A stretch of 17,264 bases of DNA, from contig SFMP01000105.1 in NCBI GenBank assembly GCA_004554395.1, positions 1 through 17,264 on the forward strand, given 5' to 3'. Below are positions 6,993 to 14,881 of the stretch, piece by piece. The stretch is from Myxococcales bacterium (lineage in GTDB: Bacteria > Myxococcota_A > Bradymonadia > UBA4248). Each line of letters opens with the position of its first letter. Within the stretch, counting starts at the first letter, position 1. The notes beneath the pieces are model-generated. The model made no database searches, had not been told where the DNA came from, and saw only the letters and a list, made by a program, of their open reading frames with translations. Made by a program: the position numbers and the translations under genes.

Positions 6993-7889
6993 CTAGCGTT
7001 TGTGGATGAGCATGGGCAAATCGGTGAAGTGGTTGAGTAGTCGCACGGTGACAGGGGCATCGGCGGGTGGATTGAGTGCGCAATCGATAGCCCATTGCGG
7101 CGTATAGGAACGCGTGCGCAAATACATTTGCATATCTTCGTAGACCATGGGTTCGCGTCGTGCCATTTCGATGGGGAGAGCCAAATCGAGCGAAAAGACG
7201 TCGCCGACGACGACTTGCGGGCGCTCTTTGCGCAGAATATCGGCGTAATATGGCCTGTCGATGTCGACGCAACGCGAACCGAATTCGACGGGTAGAGGGT
7301 TATCGCCCAAGCAGAATTTTTTGGCATGGCCGCGAATTCTAAACCGCGCCGATGGGTTATCGAGGTGGTCGACGGGTTTGAGCCCGACGAATTCGAATTT
7401 ATCGATGATGCGTTCGGCGGGAGAATTGCTGACGACGACGACTTCGCAGTCGCGTTCGAGCAATTCGTGGATGGCCTTGACGACGACGGGCTCGGGCGTA
7501 TTGAAGGCGCTCAGTGGTTCGGCATTAATCGCCGCATGGGCGCGTTGCGTGAGGTCCATCATCGGCGTCGCGCCCGCGACGCCGTGTTTTCGCAGCACAT
7601 CGGCGCGTTCGTCGGCTGCGGCGAGCCATTTGTCGAGCAAAGTCATCGTCGAGGCGACAGTCATAAAGAGGTCTTCGTCGCAATAAGCCGAAATTCGGTC
7701 GTTATCGCACCAACCATGTTCGCAAGCGTTGTCGGCGACATGCGCCTTTGCGACATCGAACAACGCGTTTATCGTTTCTTCGTCGAGCCCAAACTCGCGT
7801 TTGAGTTCCGACATGATATATCGACATTCGAATTCGTATTCTTGTTCGATGTTCGTCAATGTGCCATCGAAATCGAGAAGAATTTTCAT
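6993..7889 (-). CDS. HAD-superfamily hydrolase
   Basis: 298 residues from the ATG at 7889, chosen because the protein then begins directly with the HAD motif I strand and GGTGA lies just upstream; a longer frame reaching 8414 only reads through repeats. Motif I is DFDGTLT (D6 nucleophile, D8 acid/base). Motif II is VVVSNS (S154). A basic GHAKKF (K190/K191) may supply motif III, and VVGDVFSLD (D230, D235) supplies motif IV. The segment between motifs I and II (~20-140) is a helical cap of C1 type, so a small phosphorylated metabolite is the likely substrate; the sequence does not say which. It is cytoplasmic with no signal. It is followed after 50 bp by the exported cyclophilin-like gene on the same strand. 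Confidence 0.85.
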   Translation of the reverse strand: MKILLDFDGTLTNIEQEYEFECRYIMSELKREFGLDEETINALFDVAKAHVADNACEHGWCDNDRISAYCDEDLFMTVASTMTLLDKWLAAADERADVLRKHGVAGATPMMDLTQRAHAAINAEPLSAFNTPEPVVVKAIHELLERDCEVVVVSNSPAERIIDKFEFVGLKPVDHLDNPSARFRIRGHAKKFCLGDNPLPVEFGSRCVDIDRPYYADILRKERPQVVVGDVFSLDLALPIEMARREPMVYEDMQMYLRTRSYTPQWAIDCALNPPADAPVTVRLLNHFTDLPMLIHKR

Positions 7890-7995
7890 GATATCACCAT
7901 ATAATAATGTAGAGACTGTAGAGTTGAACCCTTTGACAAAGCCCGCCGTTGCTGGGGATTGGAACGCGATGCGCGAAAGCGGCAGGGGATCTGTG

Positions 7996-8016
7996 CCCCG
8001 CCCCGTGGGGGCGGGG
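7996..8016. repeat. Perfect 9-bp GC hairpin
   Basis: CCCCGCCCC (7996-8004) and GGGGCGGGG (8008-8016) pair perfectly around a GTG loop. There is no T-run on either side, so it is not a standard terminator. It adjoins the hairpin-array element and may belong to the same repeat family. Confidence 0.6.
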
Positions 8017-8032
8017 TCTGGGGTGGGGGGCG

Positions 8033-8183
8033 GAGGCGTATGCGCGCAAGGGCCCCGGCCCGAGCACATAGCCGTAGATGGAGCCCGTATTGAGCGAAAG
8101 CGAAATAGGGCGACCAAGAGCCCGTATTGAGCGAAAGCGAAACAGGGCGACCAGAGCCCGTATTGCCGCAGGCAATAGGGCGA
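8033..8183 (-). repeat. Hairpin-array element, left copy (inverted relative to 9559-9713)
   Basis: Three tandem units begin at 8081, 8118 and 8154 (spacing 37 and 36 bp). Each reads GAGCCCGTATT, a short variable stem, then AATAGGGCGA or a one-base variant. The ends pair as GCCC(G)TATT with AATAGGGC, and the centres are small hairpins: GAGCGAAAGCGA with a GAAA loop in units 1-2, and TTGCCGCAGGCAA in unit 3. A tail at ~8033-8080 includes GAGCACATAGCC. The reverse complement of the whole element matches the plus strand at 9559-9713. Spacers of 1-2 bp rule out CRISPR. Confidence 0.85.
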
Positions 8184-8336
8184 TTCCCAACAAAACAATC
8201 GGCCGACGGTGAGGTGCCAAGGTGGGATGGCGGTCCGTTGGCGCGACAGAAAGCGGGCACGGTTGCGCAAACCATAGGGAAAAAGGCGACATTTGGAAAT
8301 ATATTTTGTAAAAGCGGCGGAGTGTGAAAAAAAGTG

Positions 8337-8365
8337 TTGCGCGTGGCGGCACAAGGGCGTATAAG
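8337..8365 (+). promoter_or_regulatory. Predicted promoter of the rplM-rpsI operon
   Basis: TTGCGC (8337-8342) and TATAAG (8360-8365) are 17 nt apart. Inverted arms GGCGGC (8345-8350) and GCCGCC (8370-8375) flank the -10 and may form an operator or be chance. Transcription would start near 8372, giving a leader of about 168 nt. Confidence 0.55.
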
Positions 8366-8373
8366 TTTTGCCG

Positions 8374-8395
8374 CCGTGAAGGGGTAAATTCACGG
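8374..8395 (+). promoter_or_regulatory. Hairpin at the 5' end of the rplM leader
   Basis: CCGTGAA (8374-8380) and TTCACGG (8389-8395) form a perfect 7-bp stem with an 8-nt purine-rich loop. It would lie at the very start of the predicted rplM transcript. Ribosomal-protein operons often use leader structures for feedback control, but no known L13-leader motif is recognised here. Confidence 0.4.
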
Positions 8396-8539
8396 TTCGC
8401 GCCGCTGAGCCCATGGCGCAAAGAGTTTAACAGCGTTGTGAAATGCCGTTGAATTCGGAATCTACTTTGTGCGGGCAATTCGTCGAGTTGCTCAAAAAGC
8501 GTTAAGCCTGTCGAAGGCAAATTATTCAAAGGTTAAACA

Positions 8540-8968
8540 ATGAAAACATTCAGCGCAAAGCCAGGTCAGATTGAACAGGGCTGGTACGTCGTGGATTTAG
8601 CGGGTCAGCACGTGGGTCGTGCGGCAGCTACAGTCGCGAGCATTCTCCGTGGTAAACATCGTCCGATTTATACGCCGCACGTCGACACGGGCGAATTCGT
8701 GATCGTGATCAATGCCGACAAACTCGTTTTGACGGGCAAGAAGCTTGAGAAGAAGATGTATTATCGCCACACCGGTTATGTCGGTGGTATCAAGGAAGTG
8801 AGCGCGCAGAAATTGATGGCGACGAAGCCGGAAGATTTGTTCAAGATTGCTGTCAAGGGCATGCTTCCGAAGAACTCGCTTGGCCGTCACATGTTGTCGA
8901 AGCTGAAGATTTATTCGGGTAGTGAGCATCCGCATGCCGCCCAGAATCCCGTTGCGTACAAACTGTAG
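8540..8968 (+). CDS. rplM: 50S ribosomal protein L13
   Basis: 142 residues, the standard bacterial L13 length. L13 of the large subunit binds 23S rRNA early in assembly. Recognisable family features are the N-terminal WYVVDLAGQHVGRAA segment (15-29), ILRGKHRPIYTPH (35-47), GDxV-type VIVINADK, and the C-terminal GMLPKN-LGR and YSGSEHPHAAQ segments. The ATG at 8540 is preceded by AAAGG about 7 nt upstream. It ends in TAG, which shows that amber is used as a normal stop in this genome. It is first in a two-gene operon with rpsI, 22 bp apart, the arrangement found in most bacteria. Confidence 0.98.
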   Translation: MKTFSAKPGQIEQGWYVVDLAGQHVGRAAATVASILRGKHRPIYTPHVDTGEFVIVINADKLVLTGKKLEKKMYYRHTGYVGGIKEVSAQKLMATKPEDLFKIAVKGMLPKNSLGRHMLSKLKIYSGSEHPHAAQNPVAYKL

Positions 8969-8990
8969 TTTCAATCTGAAGGAGTAAAAA

Positions 8991-9383
8991 ATGATTAGTG
9001 TTCAGTGGTTAGCTACAGGTCGTCGTAAAAGCTCCGTAGCGCGCGTTTACCTCCGCCCCGGCAAGGGCAACATTTCCGTCAACAAGCAGAGCATCGAAGA
9101 GTATTTCGACCGTGCAACGCTCCGCATGGTTCTCCGTCAGCCCCTCGAACTCGTCAACCTCACCGAAAACTTCGACATCATCGTCAACGTTTGCGGCGGC
9201 GGCAAAACGGGTCAAGCTGGCGCCGTGCTCCACGGCATCGCTCGCGCACTCGTCAACTACGACGCGAACCTCCGTTCGGCGCTCAAACATGCCGGCTTCT
9301 TGACGCGTGATTCGCGCGCCAAAGAACGTAAAAAATATGGCCAACGCGCTGCTCGCGCTCGTTTCCAATTCTCGAAACGTTAA
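8991..9383 (+). CDS. rpsI: 30S ribosomal protein S9
   Basis: 130 residues, the normal S9 length. The protein begins with the family's GRRKSSVARVYL motif (10-21), followed by GKGNISVN, the internal GGGKTGQAGAVLHGIARAL segment, and the basic C-terminal tail ending in SKR, which in S9 reaches the P-site tRNA. The AAGGAG ribosome-binding site sits just before the ATG in the 22-bp gap after rplM. The operon ends in a strong terminator at 9404-9445. Confidence 0.98.
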   Translation: MISVQWLATGRRKSSVARVYLRPGKGNISVNKQSIEEYFDRATLRMVLRQPLELVNLTENFDIIVNVCGGGKTGQAGAVLHGIARALVNYDANLRSALKHAGFLTRDSRAKERKKYGQRAARARFQFSKR

Positions 9384-9403
9384 TCCATATTTTGCGATTT
9401 GCC

Positions 9404-9445
9404 AAAAGACCATTTCGGGCGCGACCTCGAGATGGTCTTTTTTTT
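9404..9445 (+). terminator. Rho-independent terminator of the rplM-rpsI operon
   Basis: AAAAGACCAT (9404-9413) and ATGGTCTTTT (9432-9441) form a 10-bp stem with an 18-nt loop and run into eight T (9438-9445). It starts about 20 bp after the rpsI stop. Confidence 0.88.
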
Positions 9446-9558
9446 GCCGTTTTGGGCCGTCTACTCTCGCGGAGTGAGTGGGGGAGGGCGTTTGTTTGCA
9501 CAGTTGACGACTTGTCGCGAAGACTTATCCAACAAGCCGTTTTCAAGGGAGTGTTGGG

Positions 9559-9713
9559 GGTCGCCCTATTGCCCAACGGGCAATACGGGCTCTTGGTCGC
9601 CCTATTTCGCTTTCGCTCAATACGGGCTCTTGGTCGCCCTATTTCGCTTTCGCTCAATACGGGCTCTGGCTCCGGCTATGTGCTCGGGCTGTGGCCCTTG
9701 CGCGCATACGCCT
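9559..9713 (+). repeat. Hairpin-array element, right copy (inverted relative to 8033-8183)
   Basis: Three units, at 9559-9592, 9595-9629 and 9632-9666, read GGTCGCCCTATT, a variable hairpin, then AATACGGGCTC. The first has a TTGCCCAACGGGCAA centre; the other two have TTTCGCTTTCGCTCAA. The tail 9667-9713 includes GGCTATGTGCTCGGGC and CCCTTGCGCGCATACG and matches the left element. A degenerate fourth unit lies at ~9724-9753. With the left copy it forms an inverted pair around rplM-rpsI. Confidence 0.85.
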
Positions 9714-9792
9714 GCGGCAGCTCGTCTATTGCCCGTTGGGGAATACGCCGAGCCAATGCCGATTGGGAACGCCCAGGCGGGCGGCTATCGAA

Positions 9793-9821
9793 TTGAAATC
9801 GTTGAATTATCGACATTTTAT
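9793..9821 (+). promoter_or_regulatory. Candidate promoter of the LtaS/MdoB-like gene
   Basis: TTGAAA (9793-9798) and TTTTAT (9816-9821) are 17 nt apart in an A/T-rich stretch about 75 nt upstream of the ATG at 9898. The -35 is fair and the -10 is weak. Confidence 0.4.
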
Positions 9822-9897
9822 TTAATTTCGCGGCTCAATCGATTATGAAGCGCACGCGGTCTCGGTGTTCGAGATCGGTTTTGATTAGGATTATGTG

Positions 9898-11886
9898 ATG
9901 AATTTGGCTTCATTGAAATCGGGCGTGCGTTCTTCGTTCACCCGAGAACCCGATAATCAGCTGTTTTCGTATGGTCTGATGTATGTTTTGGCGTGGATTT
10001 GTGGTTTTATACTCGTCTTGACGCTCTTTTTGCGAATGGGCCCTTATGGCACGCCTTATGTCATCGATATTTGGCACTACATGCCGGCGGCAATCACCTA
10101 TATGTCGTATGGTTTGGCGCTCATCGTTTTGCCGTTTATCGTCGTTTCGTTTTTCTTGAGCCACGACGAGTCGCACCGCAAACGAATGCGAGCTGGGCGC
10201 GTCATATGTGCAATATTGCTCGCTTTGAGCCTCCTCTATCAGCATATCGACAACGAAGTATTGCGCTTTTGCGATATGCACATCACGATCGATTTTCTCG
10301 AGACGTATGTCTTGCGCGGAGGCGTGCCCGGCGTGTTGTAGTCGCTCTTGGCCGAAGATGCCGGCGGTTCGAATGTGTCGCTCTATCTCTTGGGGATGCC
10401 GATCGTCTTCCTCGTGTTTTATTTTATCCTCGATGCGAAAGTCAGGGCGCCGAAGTTTCTTTCGTTTGGTTTGCAAGTTTCTGTATTTATTGCATTTTTC
10501 ATTGGTCTCGTCTTCGTTCCGACGCTCTTGCGGACGTCGTTATTCGGTTCAAAGATGCGCCAATCGCGCGTCGCTCCGCCGGTGATTCTCATCAAAGATG
10601 CGATTGCCGAATTGAGCAATGTTCGCCAATTCCCCGACGATATGCCCGAACGCCTTTCGAAGCTCGACGACGTTTGGACGCCGAATTCGGCTTGGACTTA
10701 TACAGATGCGAAGTATCCATTTTATAAGACGCATAAGGGCGAGTGCACGAAGCCCGAAAAGCCCTATAACGTGGTCATTTTGTCGTTTGAATCGTTCCGA
10801 GCCTATAGCTTGAAATTGTTCAACGAATCGGAGGCTATCGAAGCGACGCCGTTTTTGTCGGAATTGGCTCATCGCCCAGAATCGTCGTATTTTGCCAAAC
10901 ATTATACGAATGCCCACCCGACGATTGGCGGATTTATGGCACTTCACACGAGTTTGCTGCCGCATAGCACGCAGACAGTAGCCATGGCATTTATCGCCAA
11001 CCATCTCGAGAGCTTCGTTTCGCTAGCCAAGGCGAATGGCTATCAATCGGTCTATGTCGCCGGTTCGGATCCGGATTGGGATAGGCAGCGCAATTGGGCA
11101 AATCAATGGTACGACAAAGTCATCTTCCGCCCCGAGACCGATGAGCGCGATCGCCTCATCATGCAAGATGCCGTGGCGTGGCTCAAATCCGAACGCGACC
11201 CGTCGAAACCCTTTATCTTGACGACTTTCTTTATCAGCAATCACATGCCGTTCCACATCATCGATAAAGATACCGTCGTGACCGAAGAAAAGGCACTGCC
11301 ACGCGCAATTTTGAACACGATGCACTACGACGACGTCGTCTTGAGCGAGTTTTTCGATGCCGTAAAAGATGAACCGTGGTTCGACGATACGATTTTCATC
11401 GTGACGGCCGACCATGGACTCGATTTGGGCGATCGCGGCGTGGCGCCCGACTACAACAACATTCGCGCCGAAGCGATGCGCATTCCGCTCGTCATCTATG
11501 GAAAACATCCGCGATTGCCACGCGGTAAACAGACGATGATGTCGAGCCATATCGACGTAGGCCCGACGATCCTCGATTTATTGGGCATCTGCGACGATAA
11601 CGCATTTATGGGTCAGTCTCTTTTGCAATCGCAGCGTATCAATCCCGTCGTCGCCTATAAACAAGGGCGCGCCTCGGTCTTTACCGATTCGGGATCGGCT
11701 TATATGTTGCCCGAAGGCGATACGATGTATTACGAAGCGGGCGATACGTGGCAGCGAAACGACGTCTACGAAGCGCACAAAGACGACGCCGAAAAACTCA
11801 AAAAGCGCGCCAATGATTTGTCGCTCATCATCGATTATTTGTATCAGAACAATACTTTTTATCCGCCTAAAGCGATAGGGAAATAG
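9898..11886 (+). pseudogene. LtaS/MdoB-like membrane phosphoglycerol transferase family gene, interrupted by an in-frame TAG
   Basis: The ATG at 9898 follows AGGA 7 nt upstream. The frame is open to 11886 except for one TAG at 10339-10341 (codon 148); without it the product would be 662 residues. About five membrane segments (~20-45, ~60-90, ~98-120, ~163-185, ~190-212) lie on both sides of the TAG, followed by an alkaline-phosphatase/sulfatase-fold domain. Its family residues are intact: FES with Glu298, HPT with the likely nucleophile Thr342, NHMPF with His449, and ADHG with Asp505-His506. LtaS, MdoB/OpgB and YejM-like proteins share this layout and move phosphoglycerol-type groups or act on envelope lipids; which substrate applies is unknown. 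A CAG-to-TAG change would explain the break. The last three codons and the stop lie inside a tandem repeat. Alternatives are a sequencing error or low-level readthrough; a TTG restart at 10348 lacks a ribosome-binding site. Confidence 0.8.
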
Positions 11887-11959
11887 AGCATTTTCGCCGT
11901 TTTCTCGATAGGGAAATAGGTCATTTTCGCTGTTTTCTCGCTATCTGTATGAGTGTTGC

Positions 11960-11985
11960 AACGGGCTCTTCGAGCCCGTTTTTTT
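11960..11985 (+). terminator. Rho-independent terminator, first copy
   Basis: AACGGGCTC (11960-11968), loop TTC and GAGCCCGTT (11972-11980) give a perfect 9-bp stem that runs into a tract of seven T (11979-11985). It terminates the transferase gene. Confidence 0.9.
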
Positions 11986-12055
11986 AATTATTCGCCCAAA
12001 GGGATAGGGAAATAGGTCATTTTCGCCGTTTTCTCGCTATCTGTATGAGTGTTGC

Positions 12056-12081
12056 AACGGGCTCTTCGAGCCCGTTTTTTT
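12056..12081 (+). terminator. Rho-independent terminator, second copy
   Basis: Identical to the terminator 96 bp upstream, produced by the tandem duplication: 9-bp stem, TTC loop, T-tract. It makes a double terminator. Confidence 0.9.
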
Positions 12082-12343
12082 AATTATTCGCCCAAAGGGG
12101 GGAGTAGTAGGACTGCCGCATTTACTTTTTTCGTTGAAACATCATGGTGGGATATAGGGGTTCATTTGGGTGGTGCATTCCTCATCGTTTTGATAGAGCG
12201 TTCGATGCGTTGCCATTGGAAACGTGGTGGGGCAGGGGGAGATAAAAAAAGCGACGATAATGTGATTTAATCGCTCGTCATAACATGTTAAACTCGGGAG
12301 TCAGCTTTTGTTAGGCGACATGAGACATGGATGTGGTAATGTT

Positions 12344-14809
12344 ATGACGCGAAAATTTTTGAGACGCTGTTTGAATCGATCGATTTTATCGAGCTTATTT
12401 GCTCTATCGCTTGGATGTGCCGTTTCGTGTGCTCCGCAGCACGCAAACGACGGCATGACGACGCCCGAGCGAAGTATCGTTCACGTCTCTCTCGAGGGCG
12501 AATCGGCGAAGCCCGATTCGGCGCCTAAGGTTGTCGCCGGCGTGTCACGAGTCGAGCGATACGATGGCGTGCTTGGTAGCGATGGGGGCGAGTGCCATCA
12601 ACTCATCTCGGATGAACCGCTTTTTGAAGATAATTCGGCGCAAAGTGCATATAACAAATATTCTTTGGGGGATTTTGAAGAAGCGGCTAAATCATTCGAA
12701 GCGCTCGTCGCCAAGAATGCGCTTTCGAGCGACGATAAGCAGAAAGCGCTCTTTTTGCTCGGTCTCATCGCATTGAAAGATCCGCAGAAGGCGAACAATG
12801 CGGTTGCTATGTTTAAGACGGCGAGTTCGATCGATGCGCCCCTTCGTCGCGTGGCGGCCGATTATGGAATTCAAGCGGGTTATGCGACGGCGCATTGGCA
12901 AGATATCGTCGATTTGACCGAATCGATAAGGGCGACCGATTTGCGCCGTACGTATCGTGCGATTGCGCTCGTCAACCTTGGGCGCTACGATGCGGCAATC
13001 GAACAATTCGAAGCGATACGCGCATACCCGAAGAGTCTTCGGCTTTCGGCTCTCGATGCGAAAGCGCGAGCACAAGCCGAAACGTCGTTGCTCAAAGAAT
13101 CGCTCGAAACGTATCGTCGGATTTACGAACTCGATCCGAAATCGGAGCAAGGCCAGATCGCATCGGAGGCAATATTGGCGCAGCGCGATAAGTGGCCGCG
13201 CGGGTTTACGTTTCCGCGAGTCGAGCAAAAAGTCGATAAATCGAAATCAGAGCGAGAAATTGCGCAAGCCCATTTCGACGCACATCGATCGGAAAAGGCG
13301 ATTGCCGCTTATGCGAAGTTGCTCAAATCGGATAAATCGCGCCACGATACGCCAAGGATTTGCGACGATTTGTATGCGATAGCGCGTAGCCACGTCAAAT
13401 TGCGAGCGCATTCGAAATCGCTTCCGTTCTTTAGCGAGGCTTTGACGACGTGTAGCAAGACAGATTTACACGTGAAGCTGTTGTATTCGGCGGGGAAAGC
13501 GGCTTGGAATGCGGGTGAGAATGATAAGGCGATCAAATGGTATCAAGATTTGATCGATCAGTATCCGGCGCATTCGTATGCCGATGATGCTTATCATTAT
13601 CAGGCGCAGATTTTGACGGGTCTCAAGCGCGACGACGAAGCTCGGGCGAAGTTGCACGAACAAATCGATCGCTATCCCGATGGCGATATGGCGAAAGATG
13701 CCTATTGGATGCTGTTATCGGATCTCTACGATCGCGGCATGTGGAAAGAAGCCGTCGAATTCGTCGACAAAAACATCGAGCACGCCGGAGAATCGGATTT
13801 TTACACGCAGGGGCGGTTAGCCTATTTTCAAGCTCGATCTTATGAGCATTTGGGCAATTCGCCGGCGGCGCTTCAAAACTACCTGACGATACTCGATGCT
13901 TATCCGTTGTCGTATTATGCGATGTTATCGCTAGGGCGGTTGGAAGCCATCGATAAAGCTCAAGCGAAGACGTGGTTATCGGTCTATCGCCCCGAAACGT
14001 TCCGCCCCGAGCAAGCTCTAGATTATTGTTTTGCGACGATAGGGCGAGAAGATGCGTTTCGAGCGGCTCGAACGCTCATCGATATCGGGTTGAGCGACGA
14101 GGCGTTGTCGGAGATCGACGTTCTCATCGACAATGCCGATGCACATATTAGTTTCGAAGCCAAATTGGCGCGATCGATGGTATTGCAAAAACTCGGGCGG
14201 CACAGCGAAAGTGCCCGGCTCGCTGCAGGCCTCTTGCGCCCGACACAAGACTTTTTGCATCACGCCTATGCGGCTTGGCTCTTGGCTTATCCGAAGCCGT
14301 GGGAATCGATCGTCGCCCAACGAGCAAAGGGCGATAAACGGCTCTATTACACCGCTTATGCCATTATGCGCGAAGAGAGCTACTACAATCCGAATGCCGA
14401 ATCGTGGGCAAATGCTCGCGGTTTGATGCAGGTCATGCTCCCGACGGCGCAGTCGAGCGCTGCCGAAATCGGGCTCCCCAAACCCGAGGCGCGAGATCTA
14501 TTCAAGCCGCAAGTGAGCATACCGATTGGCATGGCATATATCGATAAATTGTATCGCATACTGATTCCGCATCCGATGTTCGTCTTGCCGGGGTATAATG
14601 CTGGCCAAGGCAATGTCGGCAAATGGATAAAGCGTTTTGCCGATTGCGATGTCGACGTCTATGTCGAAAAGATACCGTTCAAAGAGGCTCGCCATTACGC
14701 AAAACGCGTTGGCATGACGATGTGGCGATATCAATGGTTATATGACGAAGACATGCCCGATAACTTCGACCCAGGGCTCAAAGTCGAGCAATTGAGCGGT
14801 CAAAAATAA
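12344..14809 (+). CDS. Slt70-like soluble lytic murein transglycosylase, TPR-containing probable lipoprotein
   Basis: 821 residues from the ATG at 12344, chosen because it gives a compact signal peptide (basic MTRKFLRR, hydrophobic stretch, AVSC lipobox at ~28); longer starts at 12308 or 12320 are possible and no start has a strong ribosome-binding site. Residues ~95-600 are alpha-helical with TPR-like repeats (AIEQFEAI, AIAAYAKLL, AIKWYQDLI and similar), as in the doughnut of Slt70. Residues ~665-795 are the SLT catalytic domain: MREES with catalytic Glu678, ARGLMQVM (~692-699), a GYNAGQGNVGKW motif, and the IPFKEARHYAKRV motif near the end. It would cleave the MurNAc-GlcNAc bond of peptidoglycan to give 1,6-anhydro ends in the periplasm, during growth or turnover. 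It is first in a possible operon with the two following genes; nine T follow its stop but no clear hairpin. Confidence 0.93.
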   Translation: MTRKFLRRCLNRSILSSLFALSLGCAVSCAPQHANDGMTTPERSIVHVSLEGESAKPDSAPKVVAGVSRVERYDGVLGSDGGECHQLISDEPLFEDNSAQSAYNKYSLGDFEEAAKSFEALVAKNALSSDDKQKALFLLGLIALKDPQKANNAVAMFKTASSIDAPLRRVAADYGIQAGYATAHWQDIVDLTESIRATDLRRTYRAIALVNLGRYDAAIEQFEAIRAYPKSLRLSALDAKARAQAETSLLKESLETYRRIYELDPKSEQGQIASEAILAQRDKWPRGFTFPRVEQKVDKSKSEREIAQAHFDAHRSEKAIAAYAKLLKSDKSRHDTPRICDDLYAIARSHVKLRAHSKSLPFFSEALTTCSKTDLHVKLLYSAGKAAWNAGENDKAIKWYQDLIDQYPAHSYADDAYHYQAQILTGLKRDDEARAKLHEQIDRYPDGDMAKDAYWMLLSDLYDRGMWKEAVEFVDKNIEHAGESDFYTQGRLAYFQARSYEHLGNSPAALQNYLTILDAYPLSYYAMLSLGRLEAIDKAQAKTWLSVYRPETFRPEQALDYCFATIGREDAFRAARTLIDIGLSDEALSEIDVLIDNADAHISFEAKLARSMVLQKLGRHSESARLAAGLLRPTQDFLHHAYAAWLLAYPKPWESIVAQRAKGDKRLYYTAYAIMREESYYNPNAESWANARGLMQVMLPTAQSSAAEIGLPKPEARDLFKPQVSIPIGMAYIDKLYRILIPHPMFVLPGYNAGQGNVGKWIKRFADCDVDVYVEKIPFKEARHYAKRVGMTMWRYQWLYDEDMPDNFDPGLKVEQLSGQK

Positions 14810-14881
14810 CTCGCATTTTTTTTTCTATGTTTACATCGTCGAGCGGCGCAAAGCCGTTGCGATTTGCCCATCGGAGAACCG

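Larger units (their letters stand above)
7890..8539. other. Long divergent intergenic region (HAD gene / rplM)
   Basis: This 650-bp region separates the minus-strand HAD gene from rplM. In order it contains the HAD gene upstream sequence, a very GC-rich part with a perfect 9-bp hairpin (7996-8016), one copy of the inverted hairpin-array element (8033-8183), then the rplM promoter and leader. Open frames crossing it translate the repeats and are not believed. Confidence 0.7.
9384..9897. other. Intergenic region after rpsI
   Basis: This 514-bp region holds the rpsI terminator, the right copy of the hairpin-array element with a degenerate fourth unit at ~9724-9753, and a candidate promoter for the transferase gene. 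Open frames of about 130-150 codons here translate the repeat units and are not believed. Confidence 0.7.
11874..12098 (+). repeat. Tandem repeats: 33-bp unit x3 within a 96-bp unit x2
   Basis: A 33-bp unit beginning GATAGGGAAATAG starts at 11874, 11907 and 12003. From 11907 the larger 96-bp unit (11907-12002) is repeated at 12003-12098 with a single difference (T at 11931, C at 12027). Each 96-bp copy ends with the same terminator hairpin. The first 33-bp copy overlaps the final codons and TAG stop of the upstream transferase gene. Confidence 0.92.
11887..12343. other. Intergenic region between transferase and transglycosylase genes
   Basis: Up to 12098 this is the tandem repeat with two terminators. 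The remaining ~245 bp contain no convincing gene; a 73-codon frame at 12049-12270 begins in the terminator and has no ribosome-binding site. The promoter of the transglycosylase gene should lie here, but I see only weak candidates near 12265-12290. Confidence 0.6.

Noticed and set aside
8081..8183. Regularly spaced repeats resembling a CRISPR array
   Set aside because: Units are 30-35 bp with only 1-2 bp between them, centres are palindromic variants rather than unique spacers, and no cas gene is present.
8184..8336. Possible tRNA or small RNA gene between the hairpin array and the rplM promoter
   Set aside because: No cloverleaf pairing, no T-loop consensus and no terminator were seen.
7890..8529. 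Long minus-strand frames extending the HAD gene to 8414, or standing alone up to 8529
   Set aside because: The HAD domain starts exactly at 7889; everything upstream is repeat-derived, Pro/Arg-rich translation that crosses the rplM promoter.
9392..9848. Overlapping plus-strand frames of about 134-149 codons after rpsI
   Set aside because: They translate the terminator and hairpin-array repeats, have no ribosome-binding site, and the matching inverted repeat yields similar spurious peptides.
10339..10341. Pyrrolysine at the amber codon
   Set aside because: The gene is not a methylamine methyltransferase or other known pyrrolysine protein, no downstream insertion signal is evident, and TAG serves as a regular stop for neighbouring genes.
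12049..12270. 73-codon plus-strand frame
   Set aside because: It begins inside the duplicated terminator, lacks a ribosome-binding site, and shows no coherent protein features.
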